Below, one piece after another: positions 1 to 7,562 of a DNA stretch of 64,000 nt. Position 1 is the stretch's first letter. Each line of letters starts with the position of its first letter. The translations under genes were made by a program, and so were the position numbers. The notes under the pieces were generated by a model. That model was given only the letters and a program-made list of their open reading frames with translations. It was not told the origin of the DNA and searched no databases. Origin of the DNA: Mycobacterium sp. GA-1199. GTDB taxonomy: Bacteria; Actinomycetota; Actinomycetes; Mycobacteriales; Mycobacteriaceae. The stretch lies in contig NZ_LQIX01000006.1 in the NCBI RefSeq assembly GCF_001500045.1, positions 59,325-123,324 on the forward strand, in the 5' to 3' direction.

Positions 1-222
1 GCGTTTCTCAAGCAGTGGCTGCTGGTCAACGACCAGCGCGCCCGTCAGATGCTGCGGTTCCTGTCCTCGCCGCTGTGGCGCGCGTACACCAGCACCTACG
101 TCGAGGGGTACCGGTTGCTGCGGGGCTGGCTGGATGAGCGGCCCGATGACGTCAGCTTGACCCAGCGGTTCGGCACGTTGCTCGACGAGCCGTTGATTCC
201 CTCATCGCTGCGAGCGGCCTGA
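1..222 (+). CDS. C-terminal fragment of an unidentified protein
   Basis: The window opens inside an open frame that ends at the TGA at 220-222 and encodes 73 residues ending in SSLRAA. The fragment is rich in Arg, Leu and Trp and contains a WRAYTSTYVEGYRLLRGWLD stretch. This resembles the tail of actinobacterial DUF885-like hypothetical proteins, but that is a weak impression from memory and the catalytic region is outside the window. In M. tuberculosis, as I recall, coaA lies next to glyA on the opposite strand; this fragment is not coaA. Product uncertain. Confidence 0.55.
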   Translation, partial: AFLKQWLLVNDQRARQMLRFLSSPLWRAYTSTYVEGYRLLRGWLDERPDDVSLTQRFGTLLDEPLIPSSLRAA

Positions 223-523
223 GTATCACGGTCGTCGCGCCGGGCCCTATGGGGAAGCCACCGTTTCGTTGCCCAGCTCGCAGCGAATTCTTCGTTGGCA
301 GCGAATCTTTCGCTCGTAGCTGGGCATCGAAACAGGTATCTCGGCCGGGTGCGGATGATGCCACCGTGATCGGCGAGGCTGATGTGACTGCTGTGGATAG
401 AGGGCGCGGTGTATGGCGGACGCGGTGGGTATGGCGGAAGCGGTGGGTGAGCCCGACCCGGTGGGTATGGCGGACCCCTATGGGCTGGTCGTTGCACGAT
501 CCCGGCGTCGTAGGCTGAGGCAC
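223..523. other. Intergenic region upstream of glyA: long palindrome plus 18-bp repeats
   Basis: No convincing gene. It contains a nested palindrome (263-333) and about three and a half imperfect 18-bp repeats (409-477; core GGTGGGTATGGCGGA). A possible -10 hexamer TAGGCT at 511-516 lies seven bases before the glyA ATG, so glyA may be leaderless, although GAGG at 517-520 could also serve as a close ribosome site. Confidence 0.6.
263..333. repeat. Nested palindromic element A
   Basis: Outer arms GTTTCGTTGCCCAGCT (263-278) and AGCTGGGCATCGAAAC (318-333) are inverted repeats with one mismatch in 16. The 39-nt interior holds two more hairpins: 281-297 (CAGCGAA/TTCGTTG, one G-U pair) and 300-314 (AGCGAA/TTCGCT). 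The predicted shape is a three-way junction. It starts 40 bases after the preceding stop codon. Confidence 0.75.
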
Positions 524-1999
524 ATGACTGCAGACCCCGTGACCTCCAACGCTGCCGCCCCCGGTGCGGAATACGCCGAGACCGCGAGTGCCGCCTACCG
601 GGCCGCGTTGCAGGTGATCGAGTCGGTGGAGCCGCGCATCGCGGCCGCGACGCGTAAAGAGCTTGCCGATCAACGGGATTCGCTCAAGCTCATCGCCAGC
701 GAGAACTACGCCTCGCCTGCGGTGCTGCTGACGATGGGCTCCTGGTTCTCCGACAAGTACGCCGAAGGCACGATCGGGCACCGGTTCTATGCGGGTTGCC
801 AGAACGTCGACACCGTCGAGAGCCTCGCCGCCGAACACGCCCGCGAGCTGTTCGGAGCGCCGTATGCCTACGTACAGCCGCACTCGGGCATCGACGCCAA
901 CCTCGTTGCCTTCTGGGCGATCCTGGCCACCCGGGTCGAGGCGCCCGAACTGGCCGCGGCCGGCCTCAAGCACGTCAACGACCTGTCCGAGGCGGACTGG
1001 GAGCAGCTGCGCAACAAGCTCGGCAACCAGCGGCTGCTGGGGATGTCGCTGGACGCGGGCGGCCACCTGACCCACGGCTTCCGGCCCAACATCTCCGGCA
1101 AGATGTTCCACCAGCGGAGCTACGGCACCGACCCGAATACGGGCTTCCTCGACTACGGCGCGGTGGCCGACGCCGCCCGCGAGTTCAAGCCGCTGATCAT
1201 CGTGGCCGGCTACTCGGCCTATCCGCGCCGGGTTAACTTCGCGACCATGCGCGAAATCGCCGACGAGGTCGGCGCCACGTTGATGGTCGACATGGCGCAC
1301 TTCGCGGGCCTGGTCGCGGGCAAGGTGTTCACCGGCGACGAGGATCCGGTACCGCACGCCCACGTCACCACCACGACCACTCACAAGTCGCTGCGCGGGC
1401 CGCGTGGCGGGATGGTGCTCGCCCAGCCCGAGTACTCCGACGCCGTCGACAAGGGCTGCCCGATGGTGCTGGGTGGTCCGCTGTCACACGTGATGGCCGC
1501 CAAAGCGGTTGCGCTCGCCGAGGCCCGCCAACCGGCCTTCCAGGCGTACGCCCAGCGTGTCGCCGACAACGCCCAGGCCCTGGCCGACGGTTTCCTCAAG
1601 CGTGACGCCGCGCTGGTCACCGGCGGCACCGACAACCACATCGTGCTGCTCGACGTCACCTCGTTCGGCCTGACCGGCCGCCAGGCCGAATCGGCGCTGC
1701 TCGACGCGGGCATCGTCACCAACCGCAACTCCGTGCCCGCCGACCCCAACGGCGCCTGGTACACCAGCGGCATCCGGTTGGGCACCCCCGCGCTGACGAC
1801 CAGGGGATTCGGGGCCGACGACTTCGACCGCGTGGCCGAGCTGATCGTGGACGTTCTGGCCAACACTCAACCTTCTGCTGCCGCAGGGGGAGTGTCGAAG
1901 GCCAAGTACACCCTGGCCGACGGCACTGCCGAGCGCGTGCACGCCGCCTCTGCCGAGCTGTTGGAGGCGAACCCCCTGTATCCGGGGCTGACGCTGTAG
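524..1999 (+). CDS. glyA: Serine hydroxymethyltransferase, long form
   Basis: PLP-dependent interconversion of serine and glycine with tetrahydrofolate, supplying cytosolic one-carbon units. The hallmark PLP-lysine segment [16 protein letters not shown] is present, with Lys at about residue 288. The protein is 491 residues, clearly longer than the usual 420-430; the extra length lies in internal insertions, for example around residues 145-190. Long SHMTs of this size are known, for example in chlamydiae. The start at 524 ([11 protein letters not shown]) was chosen over an in-frame ATG at 413 because residues before it are encoded by an 18-bp DNA repeat and look non-native. It precedes desA2 on the same strand by 60 bp. 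Confidence 0.93.
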   Translation: MTADPVTSNAAAPGAEYAETASAAYRAALQVIESVEPRIAAATRKELADQRDSLKLIASENYASPAVLLTMGSWFSDKYAEGTIGHRFYAGCQNVDTVESLAAEHARELFGAPYAYVQPHSGIDANLVAFWAILATRVEAPELAAAGLKHVNDLSEADWEQLRNKLGNQRLLGMSLDAGGHLTHGFRPNISGKMFHQRSYGTDPNTGFLDYGAVADAAREFKPLIIVAGYSAYPRRVNFATMREIADEVGATLMVDMAHFAGLVAGKVFTGDEDPVPHAHVTTTTTHKSLRGPRGGMVLAQPEYSDAVDKGCPMVLGGPLSHVMAAKAVALAEARQPAFQAYAQRVADNAQALADGFLKRDAALVTGGTDNHIVLLDVTSFGLTGRQAESALLDAGIVTNRNSVPADPNGAWYTSGIRLGTPALTTRGFGADDFDRVAELIVDVLANTQPSAAAGGVSKAKYTLADGTAERVHAASAELLEANPLYPGLTL

Positions 2000-2017
2000 C
2001 CGCACGCCACGCCGGTC

Positions 2018-2035
2018 GGGAATTTTACGATTCCC
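2018..2035. terminator. Perfect 6-bp hairpin between glyA and desA2
   Basis: GGGAAT-TTTACG-ATTCCC forms a perfect stem of six pairs 18 bases after the glyA stop and 25 bases before the desA2 ATG. There is no T-tract. It could be a weak terminator or a second operator arm for desA2. Confidence 0.4.
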
Positions 2036-2045
2036 ACAGAATTGA

Positions 2046-2056
2046 GTTACTGTAAC
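2046..2056. promoter_or_regulatory. Palindrome over the likely desA2 -10 box
   Basis: GTTAC-T-GTAAC is a perfect palindrome ending three bases before the desA2 ATG. The hexamer TACTGT (2048-2053) fits the mycobacterial TANNNT -10 pattern and would start transcription at about the A of ATG, giving a leaderless mRNA; no Shine-Dalgarno is visible. Mycobacterial desA1/desA2 are known to be repressed by the TetR-family acyl-CoA sensor MadR. That this palindrome is its operator is inference. Confidence 0.55.
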
Positions 2057-2059
2057 CGC

Positions 2060-2887
2060 ATGGCACAGAAACCTGTACCGAATGCGCTGATCCTCGAACT
2101 CGAGCCGGTCGTGCAGCAGGAGCTGCGTCGTCACATCGACAGCGAGGATCTCTGGTACGCGCACGACTATGTGCCGTTCGACCAGGGTGAGAACTTCGCC
2201 TTTCTCGGCGGTAAGGACTGGGATCCCTCGCAGGTGACGCTGCCCAAGGATGTCACCGACGCGCTCGAGATCCTGCTCATCACCAAGGACAACCTGGCAG
2301 GCTTCCACCGCGAGTTCGTGTTCAGCTTCATCCTCGAAGAGAAGTGGGGCCGCTGGATCGGCCGGTGGACCGCCGAGGAGCACCTGCACGCGATTGCGCT
2401 GCGCAACTACCTCGTCGTCACCCGCGAGATCGATCCGGCCGCCAACGAAGACGTCCGCGTCGAACACGTGATGAAGGGCTACCGTGCCGACACCTACAGT
2501 CAGATCGAGCGGCTGGTGTTCATGGCTTTCTTCGAGCGCGCCCACGCCGTGTTCTGCCGCAACCTCGAAGCGAAGATCACCGAACCGGTGCTGAAGAACC
2601 TCATCGGTCGCATCGCCAAAGACGAGGAGCGGCACGAGGAGTTCTTCGCCAACCTGGTCTCGCACCTGTTGTCCACGAGCCGTGAGGAAACCGTCGAGGC
2701 CATCGCGCGACGCGCGGCGGAACTCGACGTCGTCGGGGGTGACATCGACGCGTACGCCGACAAGGTGCGCAACGTCGCCGAGGCCGGGATCTTCGGACCC
2801 GAGCAGCTGCGTCAGGTGATCACCGACCGAGTCGCCGCGTGGGGGCTGGCCGACGAGCCGCAGATGCGCGAGTTCACCCCCGCGTAA
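2060..2887 (+). CDS. desA2: Acyl-[ACP] desaturase DesA2
   Basis: Soluble di-iron acyl-ACP desaturase-family protein linked to mycolic acid synthesis. Length is 275 residues, the same as I recall for M. tuberculosis DesA2, and the N-terminus MAQKPV and the stretches AHDYVPFDQGENFAFLGG and GRWTAEEHLHAIALR read as DesA2. Di-iron ligands are visible in TAEEHLH (about residues 107-113) and KDEERHEEF (about 190). An upstream in-frame ATG at 2042 would add six residues but runs through the promoter palindrome, so 2060 is preferred. It follows glyA and precedes phoH2 on the same strand. Confidence 0.96.
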   Translation: MAQKPVPNALILELEPVVQQELRRHIDSEDLWYAHDYVPFDQGENFAFLGGKDWDPSQVTLPKDVTDALEILLITKDNLAGFHREFVFSFILEEKWGRWIGRWTAEEHLHAIALRNYLVVTREIDPAANEDVRVEHVMKGYRADTYSQIERLVFMAFFERAHAVFCRNLEAKITEPVLKNLIGRIAKDEERHEEFFANLVSHLLSTSREETVEAIARRAAELDVVGGDIDAYADKVRNVAEAGIFGPEQLRQVITDRVAAWGLADEPQMREFTPA

Positions 2888-2993
2888 CCGCGCGATCATC
2901 GCCGCGGACGAGCAACGGCAACACTACGGCGCGCCTGCACGGCGCATGTGCCGCAACGGGAGTAGCGTCGTTTCCGATGGCTAGCGACGTGCT

Positions 2994-3110
2994 TTGCTGT
3001 CCGGGCGGTACCCGATCGTTGCGATCACGAGAGGGCCGGCCCCGGCCCTGGTGCCGCAGTGTCCGCCGACGGTTCGCGGGGGACCCGCGGATACCAGGAG
3101 CGCTACGTGA
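2994..3110 (+). CDS. Candidate short ORF overlapping phoH2 (PhoAT-like position)
   Basis: An open frame with possible TTG (2994) or GTG (3051) starts ends in TGA at 3108-3110, overlapping the phoH2 GTG as GTGA. In M. tuberculosis and M. smegmatis phoH2 is reported to be preceded by a small overlapping antitoxin-like gene, phoAT; only the 4-bp overlap and position support that here. An alternative frame from ATG 2977 (72 residues, ending at 3195) overlaps phoH2 more. The sequence is Pro/Arg-rich and has no recognisable domain. Low confidence. Confidence 0.25.
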   Translation: MLSGRYPIVAITRGPAPALVPQCPPTVRGGPADTRSAT

Positions 3111-4420
3111 TCGATTCGCCTCTCCGGACCTACGTGCTCGACACCTCCGTGCTGTTGTCAGATCCCTGGGCCTGCACGCGCTTTGCCGAGCATGAGGTCG
3201 TGGTCCCGCTGGTGGTCATCAGCGAGCTCGAAGCCAAGCGACACCATCATGAGCTAGGCTGGTTCGCGCGTCAGGCCCTGCGGCTGTTCGACGATCTCCG
3301 ACTCGAACACGGCCGACTCGATCAGCCGATTCCCGTTGGCACACAGGGTGGTTCGCTACACGTCGAACTGAACCACAGCGATCCGTCGGTGCTTCCCGCC
3401 GGTTTCCGCACCGACAGCAACGATGCGCGGATCCTGACGGTGGCGACCAATCTCGCCGCCGAGGGCAAGAACGTCACGTTGGTGAGCAAGGACATCCCGC
3501 TGCGCGTCAAGGCGGGTGCGGTCGGGTTGTCGGCCGACGAATACCACGCCCAGGACGTCATCACCTCCGGGTGGACGGGCATGGCCGAGGTCGAGGTCGT
3601 CTCCGACGAGATCGACGCGTTGTTCGCCGACGGGGAGATCGATCTGCAGGCGGCCCGAGACCTGCCCTGCCACACCGGCATTCGTCTGCTCGGTGGCACG
3701 TCGCACGCGCTGGGCCGGGTGACGCCCGAGAAGCGGGTGCAGTTGGTGCGCGGCGACCGGGAGGCATTCGGGCTGCGGGGCCGCTCCGCCGAACAGCGGG
3801 TGGCCTTGGATCTGTTACTCGACGAATCGGTCGGCATCGTTTCGCTCGGCGGCAAGGCGGGCACCGGCAAGTCGGCGCTGGCGCTGTGCGCGGGACTGGA
3901 GGCGGTGCTCGAACGCCGCACACAACGCAAGGTCGTGGTCTTCCGTCCGCTCTACGCGGTCGGCGGGCAGGATCTCGGCTACCTGCCGGGCAGCGAGAGC
4001 GACAAGATGGGCCCTTGGGCGCAGGCGGTCTTCGACACACTGGAAGGGCTGGCCAGCCCGGCGGTGCTCGAGGAAGTCCTCTCGCGCGGCATGCTCGAGG
4101 TGCTGCCGCTGACCCACATCCGGGGGCGCTCGCTGCACGACTCGTTCGTGATCGTCGACGAGGCCCAGTCGCTCGAGCGCAATGTGCTGCTCACCGTTCT
4201 GTCGCGTCTCGGCGCAGGTTCGCGTGTGGTGCTCACCCACGACGTCGCCCAGCGCGACAACCTGCGAGTCGGCAGGCATGACGGCGTCGCCGCGGTGATC
4301 GAAAAGCTCAAGGGCCACCCGCTGTTCGCCCACATCACGCTCTTGCGCAGCGAGCGCTCGCCGATCGCCGCGCTGGTGACCGAGATGCTCGAGGAGATCA
4401 GCCCCGGCGCCCTGCCGTGA
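3107..4420 (+). CDS. phoH2: PhoH2: PIN endonuclease fused to PhoH-type ATPase/RNA helicase
   Basis: Two-domain protein of 437 residues. The N-terminal PIN domain carries the acidic residues of [10 protein letters not shown] (Asp12), SELEAKR and DSNDARIL. The C-terminal PhoH ATPase has Walker A GKAGTGKS (Lys about 255) and Walker B VIVDEAQ (Asp about 351). Mycobacterial PhoH2 unwinds and cleaves RNA in an ATP-dependent way and behaves as a toxin coupled to a small upstream partner. The GTG at 3107 was chosen for the AGGAG six bases upstream (3096-3100) and for homology beginning near TYVLDTS; the frame is open further upstream to 3059. Convergent with the next small gene. Confidence 0.94.
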   Translation: MIDSPLRTYVLDTSVLLSDPWACTRFAEHEVVVPLVVISELEAKRHHHELGWFARQALRLFDDLRLEHGRLDQPIPVGTQGGSLHVELNHSDPSVLPAGFRTDSNDARILTVATNLAAEGKNVTLVSKDIPLRVKAGAVGLSADEYHAQDVITSGWTGMAEVEVVSDEIDALFADGEIDLQAARDLPCHTGIRLLGGTSHALGRVTPEKRVQLVRGDREAFGLRGRSAEQRVALDLLLDESVGIVSLGGKAGTGKSALALCAGLEAVLERRTQRKVVVFRPLYAVGGQDLGYLPGSESDKMGPWAQAVFDTLEGLASPAVLEEVLSRGMLEVLPLTHIRGRSLHDSFVIVDEAQSLERNVLLTVLSRLGAGSRVVLTHDVAQRDNLRVGRHDGVAAVIEKLKGHPLFAHITLLRSERSPIAALVTEMLEEISPGALP

Positions 4421-4425
4421 ACCGG

Positions 4426-4641
4426 CTAGCGGCGACGGTTGCGACGGGCCAGGTACCAACCGGCGGCCGCCGCACCGCTGAGCGCCACCACCCGGTCGGC
4501 GCGATCGCCGCGCGGCAGGTCGAGTAGCGAAACCAGGCCCAGCACCGCGAATCCGGTGCCCAGGGCGGGCTGGCTGGTGGCCGTCGTGACCAGCGCGTTG
4601 CTGTGGTCGGTCAGGGTCGCGGGAGCTTCGTCGAGACGCAC
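4426..4641 (-). CDS. Small conserved hypothetical protein, 71 aa
   Basis: GTG start at 4641 has a strong GGAGG four bases upstream (complement of 4645-4649), which supports a real gene. The product has a weakly hydrophobic centre (TGFAVLGLVSLLDL), a second Ala/Gly-rich segment (VVALSGAAAAGWYLA) and a basic C-terminus RRNRRR, suggesting a small membrane or membrane-associated protein. No domain recognised. It ends five bases past the convergent phoH2 stop. Confidence 0.6.
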   Translation of the reverse strand: MRLDEAPATLTDHSNALVTTATSQPALGTGFAVLGLVSLLDLPRGDRADRVVALSGAAAAGWYLARRNRRR

Positions 4642-4721
4642 CGGTCCTCCAGTCGATGGCGGGGCGGGACAGCGTTACGACGGTAAGTCCTGCGACCCGA
4701 CGGGGGGAATAGGGTGTTTCC

Positions 4722-7514
4722 CTATGTGTGGTCCCCTCTTTGGGGTCCGCTCGGCCGCCCGACCTGTCGACCCAGTTCGGCCCGCGACTTGATTCCCAGC
4801 TTGCGGTAGATGCGCGCGAGGTTGGCTTCGACGGTCTTGGGGCTGATGAACAGCGCGGCCGCGACGTCACGGTTCTTCATTCCGCCGGCGACGAGTTCGG
4901 CCACCCGCTGCTCGGACGGTGTCAGTTCCCCGCTGCGCTGAGGTCCGGCGCTCGCCCGCGAGAACTCCGCGCGAGCCCTGGTCGCCCACAGCGGGATATT
5001 GAGACGCTCGAAGACCTCGAGGGCCTCCTGAAGGTGCGCCGACGCCGATTCCTTCTTGCGTTGCCGGCGCTCGATGTGACCCAGGGTCAGTAGGGTCCGC
5101 GCCCGCTCGAACGGCATCGGCAGACGGGTATGTGCGGCCATCGCCCGCTGCGCCGCGTCGTGGGCGGCGTCGAGGTCGCCGAGCGCGGCGAGCAGCATGG
5201 CGCGCGCCCGCGCACCGACCGCGAGCATCCACTCGCGGTCCAGCCTGCGACCGTTGTTCTCCAGCGCGGTGGTGAGCCGTTCCGCCTCGTCGAATCGCTC
5301 GAGGTGGACCAGTGCCTCGATCGCGTCGGGCAGGTAGGCGGCGTTGGGCAGTTCGGTCGGCGTGCTGTCGGGGTCGAACTGCGCGAGCATCGGTTGCAGC
5401 GCGGCCGCCGCGGCTTCATAGTCGCCCAGCGAGACCTCGAGGAACCCGAGGGTCGCCCGCACCCGATCCGCCATCCGCAATGTGCCGGTCTGCCTTGCGC
5501 ATTCGAGGGCGTCTTCGATCGCCCGGCGGGCGATCTCCTCGTGGCCGGCGAACACGGCCAGTTGGGCCCGCAGGCTCTGGGTCAGGAACTGCGAGGTGTT
5601 GCCCCCGAGTTGTCGTGCCTTTTCCACGGCGTCTTCGGCAACCAGGTTGGCCGTGGCGAAGTCACCGCGCGCGATCGCGTTCGTCACCACGTGCTGAGAG
5701 ACGAAGACGTGCTCGCCCTCCTCGCCCTTCTCCAGGCAGCGTGCCCGGATCTTGTCCACGACATCGCGCGCTTCGTCGAGTCGGCCGGTCCACTCCAGCA
5801 GCAGTGCGTGCTGCATGGCGGGCCGGAAGACCAACGGTGTGTGCGCCTCGGGGTCCTCCAGTCGCAGCGCCCGTTGCAAGGTCTCCTCGTCGTAGCCGTG
5901 GCCGGCGGCGAACCTCAATATGACCAGCATTCCCAGCGCCATGCTGAGCAGATGCGGCTGGTCGAGAGGCTCGGCATTCGCGACGGCCGCAGCGGCGGTG
6001 TCCAGGCCCTGCTGCAGTTGATTGGCGTGGAAAAGCGTATAGGCCAACGTGATCAGGGTCTGAACGCGCAATGCGTGGTTGTCGTGTACCTCGTCGAGCG
6101 CCTCGCGTAGCAACCGCGCGCTCTCGATGAACCCGTCGCCGTAGAGTCGCACCACCGCCAGTCGGCTCAACGCTTCGGCACGCAACGCGCCGGTGGGCAG
6201 TTGTTCGATGGCCTCTGCGAGGACGGCCGCTGCGCGCTCCTGTTCTCCGGCGTCGAAATGGTGCAGCGCCGACCGCAGTCGCCGCTCCGCGGTGTCGCCG
6301 CCGAGGCCGATGGCCAGGTCCACCAGTTCGGCCGCCGCGGCCGGCGCACCGCGCGTGCGCGCCGATTCCGCCGCCATGTCGAGGGCCGCCAGCGTGACCT
6401 CGTCACCCTTGGTAGCGGCCAGCGCCAAGTGTCGGGCCCGAAGTTCGGGTTCGTCGACGATCTCGGCGAGCCGTCGGTGCATCGACCGGCGGCGGCCGGG
6501 GGAGGCCTCGGTGTAGACCCCGCTGGCCAACAGCGGATGAGCGAACCGGATCCGGTTGCCGTCGATCGTGATGACGCCCTTGCTTTCGGCGGTCTCCAAT
6601 AACTCGACCAGTTGGTCCTCGTCGCCCGTCGTCGCATTCGCTACCACCTCGATCGTCGGCACGGCAAGGCACGACGCGGCCAGCAGCGCGTCGTGGACGT
6701 CGGTGTCGAGGCTGCCCAGCCTGGTCCGCACCACGTCGGCCAGGGTGCGGGGCAGTGACGCGTCGAGGCCCGGCGCTCGTTCGTCGAGGGAGCGGGCCAA
6801 CTCGATCGCGTAGAACGGGTTTCCGCCCGACACCTGGTGGATCCGGCTGATGGTGGGACGCGAGAACGCTCGTCGCAGCCGCGTGGAGACCGCACGATGC
6901 AGATCCTGGATATTCAACGGGCTCAACCGGATTCGATCCACCGCGTCGGGCCGGGACAACTGCAGCCAGTCGGCCAGCGCACGGTCGTCGGATCCGGTGC
7001 GCAAGCTGGCCAGTAGCCCCGTACGCCCCGTGAGCCTGCGCACCGCGAAGGCGATGACGTGCTTGCTCGACGGGTCGAGCCACTGCAGGTCGTCGATGGC
7101 CAGCAGGACCGGTCGGTCCTCGCTGAGTCGTTCGACCACCGACAGAAACGCGGCGGCCACGGCACGCTGATCGGTCACCGCGTCGTTGTCCGCACGCAGT
7201 AGCACCTGGTCGACCGCGAGGAGTTGCGGCGTCGGCAGGTCGGCCCAGACGCGCGCGTCGGCCTCATCCAGCAGGTCGGCCAGCGCGGTATACGCGAGCA
7301 CCGACTCCGCGGCCGCCGGTCGGGTCGACAGGACGTGGAATCCTCGCTGTTGCGCCTGCTCGACCACGGCCAACCACAGCGTCGTCTTGCCGATCCCCGG
7401 CTCACCGTCGATCAGCAACGCCGACGGGCCCAGCGCCATCGCGTCCAGGAAGGCAACGATGGCGCGTTGATGTGTCGACTGGCCGATCACAGTGTTCCCC
7501 AGGTCCCCTGGCAC
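4722..7514 (-). CDS. Large LuxR-family ATPase regulator (LAL/MalT type), copy 1
   Basis: 930-residue STAND-type transcription regulator. Walker A is at the N-terminus (GEPGIGKTTLW, Lys43); Walker B-like LLAIDDLQWLD lies near residue 145; a long helical TPR-like region follows; and a LuxR helix-turn-helix closes the protein (LTPSEQRVAELVAGGMKNRDVAAALF...KTVEANLARIYRKLG). Such proteins bind an unknown inducer in the helical region and use ATP to multimerise. The GTG start at 7514 is preceded by GGGGGGAC. It is a clear paralogue of the adjacent upstream gene, in the same orientation. I recall no such pair between phoH2 and fum in M. tuberculosis, where Rv1096 and Rv1097c lie. Confidence 0.92.
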   Translation of the reverse strand: MPGDLGNTVIGQSTHQRAIVAFLDAMALGPSALLIDGEPGIGKTTLWLAVVEQAQQRGFHVLSTRPAAAESVLAYTALADLLDEADARVWADLPTPQLLAVDQVLLRADNDAVTDQRAVAAAFLSVVERLSEDRPVLLAIDDLQWLDPSSKHVIAFAVRRLTGRTGLLASLRTGSDDRALADWLQLSRPDAVDRIRLSPLNIQDLHRAVSTRLRRAFSRPTISRIHQVSGGNPFYAIELARSLDERAPGLDASLPRTLADVVRTRLGSLDTDVHDALLAASCLAVPTIEVVANATTGDEDQLVELLETAESKGVITIDGNRIRFAHPLLASGVYTEASPGRRRSMHRRLAEIVDEPELRARHLALAATKGDEVTLAALDMAAESARTRGAPAAAAELVDLAIGLGGDTAERRLRSALHHFDAGEQERAAAVLAEAIEQLPTGALRAEALSRLAVVRLYGDGFIESARLLREALDEVHDNHALRVQTLITLAYTLFHANQLQQGLDTAAAAVANAEPLDQPHLLSMALGMLVILRFAAGHGYDEETLQRALRLEDPEAHTPLVFRPAMQHALLLEWTGRLDEARDVVDKIRARCLEKGEEGEHVFVSQHVVTNAIARGDFATANLVAEDAVEKARQLGGNTSQFLTQSLRAQLAVFAGHEEIARRAIEDALECARQTGTLRMADRVRATLGFLEVSLGDYEAAAAALQPMLAQFDPDSTPTELPNAAYLPDAIEALVHLERFDEAERLTTALENNGRRLDREWMLAVGARARAMLLAALGDLDAAHDAAQRAMAAHTRLPMPFERARTLLTLGHIERRQRKKESASAHLQEALEVFERLNIPLWATRARAEFSRASAGPQRSGELTPSEQRVAELVAGGMKNRDVAAALFISPKTVEANLARIYRKLGIKSRAELGRQVGRPSGPQRGDHT

Positions 7515-7562
7515 GTCCCCCCATTACAGCTGATCCGGAAGCGGGCGACCCCTCTATACCCC

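Noticed and set aside
4728..4750. Hairpin GGTCCCC...GGGGTCC at the end of LuxR copy 1
   Set aside because: A mismatch in the middle and overlap with coding sequence; not convincing as a terminator.
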